A DNA stretch of 64,000 bases, from NCBI GenBank assembly GCA_963693365.1, contig CAVNZM010000003.1, forward strand, positions 7,440,001 through 7,504,000. Reading direction: 5' to 3'. Positions within the stretch are counted from its first letter, which is position 1; each line of letters opens with the position of its first letter. The notes beneath the pieces were generated by a model. The model ran no database searches, was not told the origin of the DNA, and saw only the letters and a program-made list of their open reading frames with translations. The DNA comes from Amoebidium appalachense. Taxonomy: Eukaryota; Ichthyosporea. Shown here piece by piece: positions 1 to 21,929 of this stretch. The position numbers and the translations under genes were made by a program.

Positions 1-379
1 CCCCCCCCCCCCCCTGGCTTCCTGCTCCTTCTTCCCCCCTCCAACCCCACTCCACACACACACACACACACACATATGCATGCACACAAAGGGGCACATG
101 CACGCACACACATGCTCCCCCCCCCCCCCCCCCCCCCCCCCTTCTCCCCAACTTCCTTCCCCCCCCCCCCCCCCCCCCCCCCCCCACCACCACCACCACC
201 ACTCACACACCTACACACAGCAAGTGCAGATATGCACACACGCACACACAGTGCACAGGCATGTGCACGGACGGGCACGCAGAAGCAAAATACACACGCA
301 AGCACGCACACAAAGACACCTCTTCAACCACCCAACCATTCCCCTCTCACCCCACTCACACACTCTTTCACATCCACAG
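1..379. other. Intron or intergenic low-complexity sequence at left edge
   Basis: Poly-C runs, (CA)n and CA-rich sequence ending in a good acceptor (catccacag) before position 380. It is read as the 3' part of an arrestin intron. No coding exon could be supported. Confidence 0.6.
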
Positions 380-3938
<3,559 letters not shown>

Positions 3939-4770
3939 TGGTGGGTGAGGTATTGGTGTATGCTATGTTTGTAGGGCTTGAATGTTCGGTTGGGTGCCAC
4001 TGTTCACGCCGTGATAGTTTTGTAGGGTTGCAATCGAGTATTTGATTAATTCACGTGATATTACACATGACATCGGAACTTGCGGATTGACATTTAGGTA
4101 AGTATACCCATGTGTAGGCACAGGCAGATAAACCGCAGGCACACACACACACAGCAGGCACACACACGTATGAAGGCAATCTAGGCACATGCAAGTACAG
4201 GGACACGCAGGCACACACACGCCACGGGCAAGAACACAGAATCTGATATACCACACATACATGCACAAGCGCAAAAGTGCAACGCGTAGAGCACCCAAGG
4301 CTGCATAGTGTGCGCTTGCAACAGCATTCAACAAATATAAAGTAACAAGACCTGTCTCCACACAGAAGAAAATGCTCGAAAGATTCTGGGTTTCAAATCT
4401 CATGTTGAATTTCGAAAACCAGGTTATTTTCTTTTCTCTCTTTTCCATTAATTATTTGTTAGCCAAGCCAATCATTTTGAATCATATCATGCACCACCAT
4501 CTAGATAGCGATGCATTTCTTTAATTGTCCGTGCATGTATTCCTCTGAAATATTCAGCATTCTTGCTTCCGTATATGGACCGACCACACTTCCAAATGTA
4601 TGTACAGTATAGCCTGTGTTGTGTGTATCCTAAGCGGGCGACTTGCCCTTCAAGCAATGCATATAAACAAGAATGGATAGCAATTACTTTGTCATGCATG
4701 CAACCATGGTTAGCGCAATCACTAGACTAGTAGCGCTGCAGCTGCCGCAGTGCGCCGTGGGCTGCGCAGC

Positions 4771-4804
<34 letters not shown>

Positions 4805-5182
4805 CCCCACATGTACACCAATCCCCCCATGTGCATGCATAGCCAAGATTTCGTGGGAAGCTTCGGGAAAGGGATAGAGCACTCCAACACTTGCGCTTGC
4901 GCACACACATGTATCCCGGAAAGACAGGCAACAGATGGTCATGGAGCGCACACCGCAAATGCACAACTATAGGCTACTATAGTTGTGCACTATTGGTACA
5001 TAGCCTAAGCTATGAACCAATCACATGCACACTGTCAGTGCACACACTGCGCATACACAGTCATTGCACGTGCACAAGACACGTGCAGGGCTGACAGCAG
5101 TGCGCATATGTGCAGACACGTGGACACACACATGTATATGTACACTTGTGGGCACACACACACGATTAATCCTACTTTCTAG

Positions 5183-5217
<35 letters not shown>

Positions 5218-6168
5218 GCCACAATTTCCATATATGGCTATATACCTACTTTTTCAGTCAACGCCAGAATCGAATGATACATGCATGGGCACAAATGTAC
5301 GTACACAGGTTGGGGTTTTCTTTTAGACTTTCAAACGGGTCGGGTCAGAGGGGTTTCTAGCTATATGATTGGCTTGCTGCGCACCATCGTTTTGCCCGCA
5401 GCAAGGTACAGATGCGCCATAATACAACAATAAAGAAAAAGAAAAGAGAATCAAAAAAAATAAAGAAGGAAAGAATAAAAATAAAGCGTTAGGAAGTAGA
5501 TTGCAGTTCGTATCATGATTTATATGCTGAGTAAATGGCTTGACCCGAATGTGCTGAAAAGGGAACAATAAATCGGCCTAAAAGAAACCCCCTAGACTCA
5601 GAGGGTTGCGAGGCCACACACTGTTGAACGGGCACACACACACACACACCAGGAGGCGTAATTCTTCATAAGCAGCCACCATCGGGCTGTGTATTGGCTG
5701 TATGTACATATTCGTGCATGCACCCACCCAGTGGGCACAGAGGGTTCCTTCGTATTCCAGCACACCGCTAACTGCTCAATACATACTGCAGAGGGGCGGC
5801 TGTGTACGTGTGTGGGTGTGTGCATGAAATCATAAAAACTACGTCTAAAAAACAGCCAAATCTTGTCATGCAGATGTGCGTGTTGGGGGATTATCATATA
5901 TGGCCCAACAAACACATGCTAAGCCTTCACTTCTAGCATTTATGTATACTGATCATTATGTTGTGTGCGCCTGCGGTGTGTGTGTCTGTTCATGTATTGA
6001 CTGCTAGTATGTGTGCTGTAGAAGTGTGTGCGGGTAGGCAAATGGGTTGTGAGTGTTCACTGAAACCAGTTCTACAGCACAAGACACCAGGCATCCGTGC
6101 ATCCTTTTTCCCTACACACACCCACACACACCGTGCACGTGCTAATCACGTGGCACTTAGCACGCAAT
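3939..6168. other. Intergenic, convergent 3' ends of arrestin and eIF3m
   Basis: No exon recognised. It contains arrestin and eIF3m 3' flanks, CA-rich minisatellite-like sequence (4127-4225), a poly-C run (4773-4802), two neighbouring hairpins (4960-5020), a poly-A run (5185-5214) and an A-rich stretch (5429-5482). The open frames here are short and unsupported. Confidence 0.6.
4960..5020. repeat. Two adjacent small inverted repeats
   Basis: Arms 4960-4971 and 4978-4989 are exact 12-bp complements with a 6-nt loop. Immediately after, 4993-5004 and 5009-5020 pair in 11 of 12 positions with a 4-nt loop. Confidence 0.8.
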
Positions 6169-8230
6169 CTAGCGGTGGCGCTGGTCGTGGTGTGCCTGCT
6201 GGTCCCTGACGTTGTGCAGTGACTTTTTGATCTCGTTGACACTGTTGACCCACACGGCAAGACGCTCCTGAAGATTCTTCCATTGTGGCGGCTGGAACGT
6301 GCGTGCCATAGCCCGTCTGCGGGTGCATGTGTGAATAAGTAGGTTGGACATTAGGGGGATTAGACGGGGAAAAGGTTTGTCTGCATGTGATTATGGATTC
6401 GTTTGCCTGTGTATTAGTTGGGTGTGCGAGTGTGCTTGAATGGCATGGGAAAGGCGGGAAGCGGTGTTGAAGCGGGAAAAGGCCTGGGCGGTGCTTGAAA
6501 GGTTGCACACGTGTACATGGATGGTTTCATCGCGGCCAATTTATTGGCTTCCATTTCGGTTTCTTTAGGCACCCAGACAGGGGGTATGCAATATGCTAAG
6601 CGTTAATGTGCATGAATCCCGGCCCCCCCCCCCCCCCCCCAAAAAAAAAAAAACCACTCCTCACTCATCCTCTCAACCCCCTCCCCCCTCCCCCCCCCCC
6701 TACCCAACCTTCCCCCCTCCCCTCGCACCAAACCCCACCCACCCACCCACCCAACATGCATTCCCCCCTCTCCCCCAAAACCACTCACTCAACCTCCCCC
6801 CCAGACACACACACCCACACACACACACACACCCACATACACACACACACACACACACAGACACCCACACCCACACACCCAACCCCGTCCCCCTCGTTGC
6901 ACCAAATCCCAAAACACCCCCCCCTCCACCCACGCCCACGCACCTGACAATGACCCTGTCACCAGCCTGGTCCATCCGTGCCTCAATCAGGCCAGCCCTG
7001 ATGGCATCGATGATCCACAGCTCGGCCTCATCCTCGGCTATCTCAAGGTGCTCAACCACACTGCTGTACGCTACCTGCGTCTGTTTAATGCTGTTAGTGC
7101 CTTATCAGTTAGCACATTTGGCACAGCAGCGCATATGCACACACACACGTACACACACACACACAGTCCTAACCAAGCCGTGTCATCAAAGCACACATCA
7201 AGCCCGAGGCAACTGAAGTATAACAGCTCTTCCCCCCCCGGCATCACTCTACATACAGCCCCTTCGATCCTCGTATTCAACATTATCTCCCTCCCCCCTT
7301 CCCCTCCCCCCCCCCCCCCCACAATAAACAAAAACATGCACACACTACATCTATGCTTTACCCCCCCCCCCCCCCCCCCCCCCCCCCTCACCACACATGT
7401 GTCCAGCACGACCCCCACTGCCGGACATATTCTTCGTGATTGGCAGGTAAAGGCTTGCCCATGCAACGGGGCCAAAGGTGAACCGTGCAGACATGAGGGA
7501 AACGGCTATGCACGTGTGCTTGCCCACAGTGTGCCGTATGTGTGCACTATCTCGCGCATGTTGCTGTGACTGTGTGTGTGCATGCACGTGCCACAAGCAT
7601 ACATGCATGTGACTGTGTGTGTGCACACACGTATCTCATGCATGCATGCACGTGCTTCATGTACGTATACACGTACTGTGCCAGATGCCAGGGAGGTGAG
7701 GGTGAGCAGCCGCATCTTCCTCAAGCACTCCTCCTGGTTGAGCCCTGTGTAGCAACATGTCAAACTACACACGTAAGAACATCTTGTGAACCCCCCTCCC
7801 CCCCCCTTTGCGCTCACCGGGACATGTTGATACTTCAATACGCACCACTACACACTACAAGGCGGGAGAGGGGGCAGAAACGACCTTGGCCCGAAAGGAA
7901 GTAGAGCCGGTGATGTGTTTGTAAATGTGCGATCAAACGAAAGTGAAGAAGAAGGGGAGGATGGTTTACAATGTGTTATAACGTGCAAAGTACACAGCCG
8001 TAACGGACAACTCAATGCTGAATGCAAAGCACACAAAGGGCATACATCATGAGCAAAGCCCAGCCTTAGAAGGGGCCCGAAATCATCATATTTCCTAAGG
8101 GGAGGAAGGGGGGGACCCCGGGGAGGGGGGGGGGGGGGGGGGGAGGAGAGAGAGACATAGAAAGAGAGAGAGAGGGAGGAGGGCACTCAGTCCCGTGCGG
8201 ATGCAGCACTTGGTAGATTGCATGTGAACA

Positions 8231-8265
<35 letters not shown>

Positions 8266-9167
8266 TGAAAGGGTGCCTGAATGTAGATGTGAAAGTGTGT
8301 GTGTATGCGTGTGCATGTGCGTATGCGTGCGCATGTGTGTGTGTGTGTGTGTGTACGTGTGTGCATCTGCATGGGCGCTTGTGCAACGTGTGCATGTACC
8401 CGTGGGTGTGTACGTGCCTGCATGCGTGTACGTGCCTGCATGCGTGTGTGTGCCTGCGCACGTACCGAGGGTGTGCACGTAGTCTGTGTTCTCTGCCACA
8501 AATGTGTTCCATGCCTTGACATCCCCCTCGATGAAGATCAGCAGCAGCGCATAGATCTTCTCCCCTGCAAGAAGCAAGACAGATGATAGTGTTAGACACA
8601 CAGCATCTAAAACACATCTGTGCCCAGGCCACACAGGTGGCTGAATCCGCCCCATGTCCTCAACAGGCCAGCGCAGGGGCTTTCACTACCTCATTGCTTT
8701 GTCCTCACCGTCTGACTGCCCAATCAGGCCAGCCTGCATGGCCATTCAAAACTGACCCCCCTTCCCTCCCCAGGGAAAAGCCAGACACCTCTTCGATTTC
8801 CATCCCCCCCCTCCCCCCTCCCCCCCCCCCGGATTCCCTTCTACCCCCTTCCCGCAGAGGGAACACACACACACACACACACACCCACACAGTCCCCATT
8901 CACGTACACATCCACCCCAACCAACACACTCGCACCCAACACACACCTACACAAAAACATGCACACCCCGAGCCACACATCCCCCCCCCCCCCCCCCCCC
9001 CCCCCCCCCACACACACACTCAAAAGAAAAAAAAAGAAATTAAATACGTTGAATTGTTTTATATTTACCCTTGAGCTGTGCCACGGCCTTGATGTCCAGC
9101 AGATCGTCCAGCTGGTACAGGTCACTGATCCCCACACTGTCCACAATCACCTGCGTGGCATCAACCT

Positions 9168-9206
<39 letters not shown>

Positions 9207-9465
9207 TGTTTGTGGACAATGTTAGAGACATGTCAATCTCCGTTTTACCCACGTGCTCTTTGTCCCCGCTTGTATAGTCCCCATCCACACATGCACCGAG
9301 GCACACGATTGCATCCATCCTCAAGGGTTCAAGGCAACCCCAAATTGCAGACACCCACACATACACCCTCACCCACGACCCACCGACCCACGCACCCCCA
9401 CCCTTGCCCATACACACAACACCCCCACGCACCGGCTCAACCCCCCCCCCCCCCCCTCCCAGCAT

Positions 9466-9505
<40 letters not shown>

Positions 9506-9990
9506 CCACCCCCACGCACCTTGACGGATGCCAGTGCGTCTGGCTCTGCCTTGTCAAAGGACTGCAGATACGTCACAAGGTACTTGCGTGCAAGCTCACT
9601 GCACCACGCATTGCGTCAGACACGTGGTATAGCAAAAGATACGTGTGCAGGCATGTGTGTGGTGTGGATGGGATATTCCTACACGTTCACGGTTTAGATA
9701 ACATGTGAACGAATGAATCAGTGTGTGTGTGTGTTTGTGTGTCTGCATTTGTGTGAGTGTGTGTGTGCGTGCGTTTCGGCATGTGTGTTTGTGTGCGCGC
9801 GTGCACCGCACGTGTGTGTGTTAACCCTTTGTGTGTTCCACCTCTAGCCACACTCCTTACCCAACTATCCATCTTGTGCAGTTACCACAATTGACACCGC
9901 TACTCTCATTGCATCTGGTGAACCATCGCCTCACAAGCCCATGAAATCATACATCTCCTTTCTAAGCCATCCCTCCCTCCCCCCCCCTGC

Positions 9991-10034
<44 letters not shown>

Positions 10035-10431
10035 GCCACCACCACAAAAGACCCAACGCCGACACACACTAAAACCACTCTACCGACCCCCCCCCCCAAC
10101 CTCCCCATTGTCCTCCAAATCATCTACATACCCTCTTACCCCCTCCCCCTCCCCCCCCAAAAAAAAGAGATGATACACACCTCCTCCCGCTGGCCTTTGC
10201 GGCCTCGTATATTGCGTGGTAGAGGTCTCTCTTCTGCGCCTCATCCAGGCCCCATTCGGCAACAAGACTGTCCAGCTGCAACCATACCAATCAACATGCA
10301 CACATCCACAGTTCTCATACCCCTCAACATGCCCTCGCTGAAAATAACCATTGCATATTATTGCAGCAGTCACCCCCCCACACACACCTCATCCCCAGCA
10401 CCACACATTGCCGCCTTACTTGCCCTTCCCA

Positions 10432-10463
<32 letters not shown>

Positions 10464-11134
10464 GCCACACACACCTCCTTTCCTCCTTGCTCCCTTGCCC
10501 TGGCTCTAAAAAGAAAAGTGATTTGACCTGCGCCACCCTCCTGCAACCCTAACCCCATCCTACTCAATTGTTCCACCCCCCCCCCCCCCCCCCACAAAAA
10601 AAAAAAAAGAACACACACCCCTATCCCTAGCCCACCGTTTCGCCACTTCATCACATCCACCAAAACCCCCTCCGACCCACCCACACAAACACGTACACAC
10701 TTGCTGCCTCCGTCTTGCATCCCCTCCCCATTTTAAACACCCTTCAGTTTTAAGCACACGATGTCATTGGTCCTACCTGCTGTAGCTGTGGGGCCAGCGC
10801 GTCGACCTTCTTGGCCTGGCCGGCCACCTTGACCACCTGCCGGTAGATGCCCGGCCTGTCCGTGTGCCCGGCCTCCAGGTTGTTGTACAGTGTGGTCAGC
10901 CTGCAGACACGTGTCAGGGACATGCACGTGCACATAATAGAGTGGCCGACAAAGAGCTGCAACAAACCATTGGTGTTTCCTATCTCAGCAGCCTCACTTC
11001 TCCCTCCTCCTTACTCCCCATCATACCAGCCCCCAACACACGTTCACCACCACCACACACACACACGGACAGCAACAAAAAGACGCCCCGCTGACGCAAT
11101 CACACCCACACCCACCCACCCACCCACCCACCCC

Positions 11135-11169
<35 letters not shown>

Positions 11170-12516
11170 CACACCCACCCAACACACACGGGCACCCTAC
11201 CCACCCACATGCTCATGCACACACAAACACAGACAGGCATAACAAACACACACACAAGTACACAAATACACCCACCCACCCACACACACAGGTACACAGA
11301 CACACGCAACATGCACACACACAGGCACGTACACTTTCAGGCGTGCGGTGGACTTGTCGCTTGCACTGCTGACCACCCCCACCAGCTTGGTCACCAGCCC
11401 CTCCTCGGCCTTTGTGAACCGAAGCAGGTAGATGATGCTGTTGAACGGCCCCTCAATCTCTGTGCCAGACAGTCAGCACACACAAACAGTGTGCAAGTCT
11501 CCACAATAGCCCCTTTCATTGCCTCGGTTACCCAGACGATTTCTCTAACTGTATAACGATAACACCCCTCCCTATCAACCATAATGCTAGCTCCCCACCC
11601 CCACCCGCCCTAACCGCCACCCTAGCCACCACTCCCACCATCCCCAGACACACACACAACCCTCCCTCCTCCTCGGCCCCACACACACCCATACCCACCC
11701 ACACAAACACACAAATGCACGTCAGCACAAACATGCACGGGCGCAGGCACACACATGCAAACATACACACAGGCACAGGCACAGGCACAGGCACACATGC
11801 ACACGGATGTTTGCACACATAGGCACATGCGCGTGCGCGCGCGCGCACACACACACACACATGCACGCATGTGCGCGCACACACACCGGCCTCAGGGAGA
11901 GCAAAGATGGCCTGGCTGGCGTCTATGAGCTTGCCCAGGGCATTGTTGAGGTTGCTCTCAGCAACAGCGGCCTCGACCTCCTTGGCAAGACCGCCCTTGC
12001 CTGTCAGCTCGTCCAGGTACTTGGCGAGCTCGGCAGCCTGCAGGAGTGAAGGCCTCAGAAACACAACACAAAAAAGATCGAAAGAGTTGTCTTGTGCTGC
12101 AGATGTGGCTTGAGGGACATGGAAATCGCTCAAAACGAATAAGAAGTGTTTTCAGACAACCTCAAACGTTATCTTTGATCGCGCGTGTCCAGCAATGTAG
12201 TGATGTGAAAAAGAACTGCACTCTGGCACTAGGCTGGTAAGATCTTTTTCAGTGTGTTAAGTGTTCTGCTTAACCTCCTGAAAGAGGTGTGTGCCGGTCG
12301 GACTTCATCTCGTTTGCCGTTTACAATCGTATACGCCCCCAGCTGCCACAGACTCATGAATAATAATACAGTCTACTCTGCCGAAGTTTCTCAACGTCCA
12401 TTTTTCCCTCGGATGTCGTCCAACACACCTGTCGCTACTTCTTTGAACCTAAAACAACGAACCGATCGGCAATTTACCTGCTCTGCCGGCAGCTGGTCAC
12501 CAAAAAAGTTAAGCAT
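6169..12516 (-). CDS. EIF3M: Eukaryotic translation initiation factor 3 subunit M
   Basis: Eleven exons on the minus strand: 12516-12478, 12037-11887, 11459-11333, 10900-10777, 10275-10181, 9598-9520, 9165-9069, 8564-8466, 7744-7677, 7074-6944, 6316-6169. Every splice phase closes, giving 385 aa (human eIF3m is 374). The start exon encodes only 13 residues ([13 protein letters not shown]). Family landmarks appear in order: [11 protein letters not shown] near the N-terminus, YRQVVKVAG, then the PCI/winged-helix region with [30 protein letters not shown] and [16 protein letters not shown], and a final [10 protein letters not shown] helix. eIF3m is a PCI subunit of the eIF3 complex that loads the 40S ribosome in the cytoplasm. 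Many introns begin with sense-strand (GT)n; the one at 9519-9166 begins with (GT)n and ends with (AC)n. It is divergent from the methyltransferase gene. Confidence 0.95.
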
Positions 12517-12963
12517 TTTGAAAAGTGCTGTGTATATAACTCTAAAGCAACCAGCTAATCCACCTTATCTCTCACTACTGTTGTGAGAGCGAGACCAAGA
12601 GCTCGAGCGTGACTCGTCACCAGGGAAAAATCTCAGTTTTTGGCGCTGGTCTGTGGGTGGCGCATGCGACTCGTACATGTGCTGCCTCTCGTAAGGCTGC
12701 CGCTCGCTGATTGGTTGCAGTGACGTCACGATCTTCTCTGAATGGCTGTTTTTGCGCAAGTTCGTGATTTCGGCGCGCTTGGTTTGAACTGACTGATTGA
12801 TTGTCCAAGACCGGTTCAAGTGTAATTGTAACATGCACACAGCATAAAAATGTCTGACCTCTAGCCGGCTACAGAAAGTGCTGGCAGCGGGTATGAGAAG
12901 CTTGCAGGAAGCAATATTACCGAGGCATATTCGTGACAGAAAGCGTCTCAGGCAATTTCAATC
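12517..12963. promoter_or_regulatory. Shared divergent promoter, eIF3m and METTL21-like
   Basis: 447 bp separates two head-to-head start codons. It holds a palindromic CRE/ATF-type motif TGACGTCA at about 12721-12728, an ATTGG (inverted CCAAT) about 12 bp before it, and a second GATTG-rich patch near 12790. No microsatellite occurs here, unlike the introns. The bidirectional promoter role is inferred from spacing and motifs. The 5' UTRs must also lie here. Confidence 0.6.
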
Positions 12964-13896
12964 ATGCCGCCAGCAAAGAAGCTAAAACTTGAAACTCAAG
13001 AAAAGGGAAAGGGGAAAGCGAGTAAGAAGCAAGTACATCCCCAAAGGGAGCAAAACTCCGATGGCCATGCAGGCTCCAGTGACGACGATTATGTTGATGT
13101 TACGTGGCAGCCCGTATACTGGGACTACAAGCGGCGTTTTGTGGACGACTGCATCATACCTCTAGAGGGGGAGAGGAAGGTGGTGTTGGCACAGGCACCC
13201 ACACCACCGGGGAAGGATTACGACAACGTTGACCCCTCAGTAACTGGTTCGACTATATGGGACGGGGGTCTGGCACTAGCACAGTATTTGACAGGGACAA
13301 AGGCAATAGAGAAAGCAACAGGGAAGAAGAAGGTGAAAAGGTGTCTGGAGTTGGGAGCAGGGACGGGCGCGGTAGGACTTTCCGTGGCTGTGTGTGGGAA
13401 GACCGAGGAGTTGGTCCTTACAGACCTAAAGTGTATGGTTCCACATTTGGAAAAGAATGTTGCTTTGAACGAGAAAGGTGTGAGTGAGCAGTGTGACAAG
13501 GTGTCGGTGCTGACTCTTAGGTGGGGGAACGAAGAGGATGCACAAAGGGTTCTTGAGGGTGGGGTAGTGGATGTGCTTGTGGGTTCCGATCTAGTGTACT
13601 ATAGTGGCAATGAGCAGTCACACGTATTATTAGACACAATGAAGAGAGTGTGTGGTACAGAGACGGTGGTGTTTATGGCTTTTAGCTTGCAACATCAACC
13701 ACAACAGGTAGAGTATTTTCTGTCGCTTCTGAGAGAAAGCTTTGCCTGTGTCGTAGATGTGACAGGCGAGGTCCCTGTGCGGTGGCGGTTTGATGATATT
13801 CGTGTTGTGAGAGCAGATGGGCTGAAAGGGCTGGCTGAGCCGCCGTCTGTGTTTAGTTTTTCTAACCCACAGGCCGACCCACAACGTTTTGCTTAG
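12964..13896 (+). CDS. METTL21-type seven-beta-strand lysine methyltransferase
   Basis: Single uninterrupted 310-codon frame. Residues 1-45 are basic then acidic, with PAKKLKLE resembling a nuclear localisation signal. The methyltransferase-16 fold follows: a W in GSTIWDGG (about residue 99), SAM-binding motif I LELGAGTGAVGL (128-139), acidic VLTDL (151-155) and GSDLVYY (207-213), the D-x-x-Y signature of METTL21/VCP-KMT enzymes. These transfer methyl groups from S-adenosylmethionine to lysines of chaperones, VCP or eEF1A; the substrate cannot be told from sequence. Being intronless among genes with 6-18 exons is odd and could reflect retroposition or intron loss. It shares a promoter with eIF3m. 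Confidence 0.88.
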   Translation: MPPAKKLKLETQEKGKGKASKKQVHPQREQNSDGHAGSSDDDYVDVTWQPVYWDYKRRFVDDCIIPLEGERKVVLAQAPTPPGKDYDNVDPSVTGSTIWDGGLALAQYLTGTKAIEKATGKKKVKRCLELGAGTGAVGLSVAVCGKTEELVLTDLKCMVPHLEKNVALNEKGVSEQCDKVSVLTLRWGNEEDAQRVLEGGVVDVLVGSDLVYYSGNEQSHVLLDTMKRVCGTETVVFMAFSLQHQPQQVEYFLSLLRESFACVVDVTGEVPVRWRFDDIRVVRADGLKGLAEPPSVFSFSNPQADPQRFA

Positions 13897-14560
13897 TGGG
13901 CTTGCGCCTGTGCCCTCGAGGGCATACAATGTCTCACCAATTGCGCGGGTTATTTGTGCCACGCACTTGGCAGAGTCAGATATAGAGCGGGAGTCTACTT
14001 TTTTGATAGACAGCAAGACAAACGAGCTCAAAAGCGGACAAACCTAATCTTAGGGCCGGTGCGGTTCCCACGCAGAGCATTCCCAATCCCAATACGCAAC
14101 CACCGTACAAGTGAAACAGCCACGCCTATAAGAACGTGAGAAGCAAAAGTGAAAAATAGAAGATTAGAAGAGGCCCAAAAGGAGCGAAACGGTAAGCAGC
14201 TGATAGTATATGTGGGTGCACACACCTGCTCGACAATATTCGTGCACATTTGCGTGGGGGCTTTTCAGACTGGCAAATAGCTGGGCAAACAGAGACATAC
14301 ATTCAGCTTATGCAGTTAGGCAACTTCAGTGTAATGTTGGTAGTCAACACACTTTCGACACCCCCTGCCCCGGTTGATGTTACATCCATAGTTTGATTCA
14401 CCAGCGAACTTTTGCATAGAACGTGAGCGCAAACACCAACCCCTGCAACAGATACAAGGACATTCATTTCGTTAGGAATTCCTGATTTTGAAACGGGGAG
14501 AGAGGGAGTATTGACTTTGGCGGGGGGGGAAAGGGGCGGGGGAGCCCCCACTTTGGACAC

Positions 14561-14609
14561 GTGCCCCCCCCCCCCCCCCCGCGGGGGGGGGGGGGGGGGG
14601 GGGGGGCAC
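14561..14609. repeat. Poly-C to poly-G perfect foldback
   Basis: A 17-base C run is followed after GCG-type bases by a 24-base G run, with GTG and CAC at the outer ends. It would form a long G-C hairpin and is prone to sequencing and length error. Confidence 0.85.
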
Positions 14610-14667
14610 CTACAGCTTCGGCTAGCAGGGGGAGGGAGGGGGGAGGGGACCCACCACCCACTTGAGC

Positions 14668-14707
14668 AGGTGGGCCCTCCCCCCCGGGGGGGGGGACCTA
14701 CCCACCT
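14668..14707. repeat. C/G hairpin with AGGTGGG / CCCACCT outer stem
   Basis: A seven-C, ten-G junction is flanked by AGGTGGG on the left and CCCACCT on the right. A related hairpin (ACCCACCTC / GAGGTGGGT) is at 15324-15375. Confidence 0.75.
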
Positions 14708-15323
14708 CACAGCTGCAGGCTGCCATAACTACGGTATTAGTTAACCTGATCCTCTACATATTAAGACTATAGTTTCGCAGCGGTTTACATACACTTAGTT
14801 ACCAAAACGTAAGCACTGAAGGTTGGTGCTAGGACCGCTTAACTACATGAAACTCATTTGGGCTACACCCTCTGTTCATTGATGCTCGAGGAACCCCTGC
14901 CCCCCCTCCCCTCCCCCCCCTCTCCCCCTCCCTCCCTCCCTCCCTCTCTTTGCGGGCCTGGGCGGGATTGAGTCTCGTCTCCAGTCTCCCCACCACGGGC
15001 TCCGCGCGCGCACACATGCACAAAATTTTACACGTACCTGCACACACATGCATATATGTGTAGACTTGCGCACACGTGGTGCACAAACCAGCGATGCGCA
15101 CAAAACATAAACATGCAGATGCACTTATCTTGCATCCACACCAAACACACATACAATCCCCGCCACACAGACACAAACGAACATGGCAATACGAGAACGT
15201 TTAATAATTCATTTTTAAGTAATATTCGACAGTACTAACGAATACAGCCTTTGTGAGTGGAAAAGTCGTTTGCCATCACGCACGCGCAGGCGCGGAGGGG
15301 GCCCCGAAGGGGGGGGGGGGGGG

Positions 15324-15375
15324 GAGGGGGGGGACCACCCACCTCGCGGAGGTGGGTCCCCCCCAGGAGGGGGTG
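15324..15375. repeat. C/G hairpin related to 14668-14707
   Basis: A G run, then an exact 9-bp stem ACCCACCTC / GAGGTGGGT around GCG, then a C run. The shared GGTGGG-C-run motif suggests one short dispersed element. Confidence 0.75.
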
Positions 15376-15476
15376 GGGGTTTGGGGGTAAGAGGGGACCA
15401 CCAGGGGGGACGTCGATATTTACTACTCCCCACCACCATCACCTCGTTACCGTAGATCAAAAATCCCTTCCGAACA

Positions 15477-15787
15477 CTACCACCTACTGAGGCGGTGTCT
15501 CCTTTCTTTCTTTTTTTTTTTTTTTTTTTTTGCCGCCTGAGTTAAACGTCGCACATGCGGCAACACGTCAGTACGTGTTAGTTCCGAACAGTCACTGGGT
15601 CACTGTTGCCGCGTGAGTTGCCGCGGCTTAGTAGTTTTTGCAGTGCGGATTGAATGGAACGGGCGCCTGACGTCACAAGTGTTTGCGCAAACTCGTGTCG
15701 TGGCCCGTTTATCCTAGTAGGAGGCCTTGGAGAGTGTTCGCCTTGTAATACGGGGCTACCACCTACTGAGGCGGTGTCTCCTTTTTC

Positions 15788-15820
<33 letters not shown>

Positions 15821-15890
15821 TTTTTTGCAAACGCCACAAGTAGATGTATAACGTTGCACGTGCGGCAACACGTCAGTACGTGTTAGAATA
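15477..15890. repeat. SINE-like repeat, two tandem copies with poly-T
   Basis: The block ACCACCTACTGAGGCGGTGT occurs at about 15479 and 15760, each time followed by TCTCCTTT and a 20-25 base poly-T. Each copy then has GCGGCAACACGTCAGTACGT (about 15559 and 15863). The units are about 280-300 bp. Poly-T on the plus strand would be a poly-A tail on the minus strand. A diverged inverted copy lies near 23288-23312. Confidence 0.65.
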
Positions 15891-16517
15891 CGGGGCACGT
15901 GTTTTGCACATTTGCGCATATATGCATGTGCACAAATATATTCTTCCGCCGCTGCAGGCGCTTGTTGATCATCGTGGCCGTGTGCTCAAAAGTGAATATG
16001 GCCTCCTTGGAGCAGGTTTCATCAGTTTCTTACGTATTTTTCAAGGTTTTGAATGCTCAAGGCACGTGCACTGTAGTGCATGCAGTGACCGTACATCTAC
16101 AGTGGCTTTTGAAGTGTCACGAATTCCGGACTCTGGAGCTGGAGTTGTCATGGGAGCAACCGTGCAAGTTAACCCTTATAAACTTATGAGTTAACTCACG
16201 CTCCAAAAAGTTAACTTAACAGGCTGGCGCCAAAACTTGAATAGTCAACCCTTGGGCACTGGCCCAGGCCCGTAGCTACAATTGTGCATGTAAGATGAGG
16301 CTCGACTGTATTGAACTATCATGACTTGGGGTGGTTAGGGGATGAACTCGAATGTTGATGTGTAGTTCTAACGCTTCTGCGCAAGTTTTCGAGCGAGATA
16401 ACAGCGAGTTTATAGCGATTCAATAACTTGCATCCCAACTTCGAGAAGTTGACACGGTTCTGATGTTTGTATGCTGGGATATACCGAACTACAGATAGTG
16501 AGAGTGCGACAGGGAAA

Positions 16518-21929
<5,412 letters not shown>

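Larger units (their letters stand above)
13897..16517. other. Intergenic: C/G hairpins and SINE-like repeat
   Basis: No gene supported. Contains poly-C/poly-G hairpins (14561-14609, 14668-14707, 15324-15375), a C- and CT-rich patch (14897-14950), a duplicated SINE-like sequence (15477-15890) with poly-T tracts, and the probable ZIP promoter just before 16518. The run up to 16518 has ordinary base composition. Confidence 0.6.

Noticed and set aside
12565-12840. 91-residue minus-strand frame upstream of eIF3m
   Set aside because: Lies in the promoter/5' UTR; the eIF3m start at 12516 with a 13-codon exon fits the family better.
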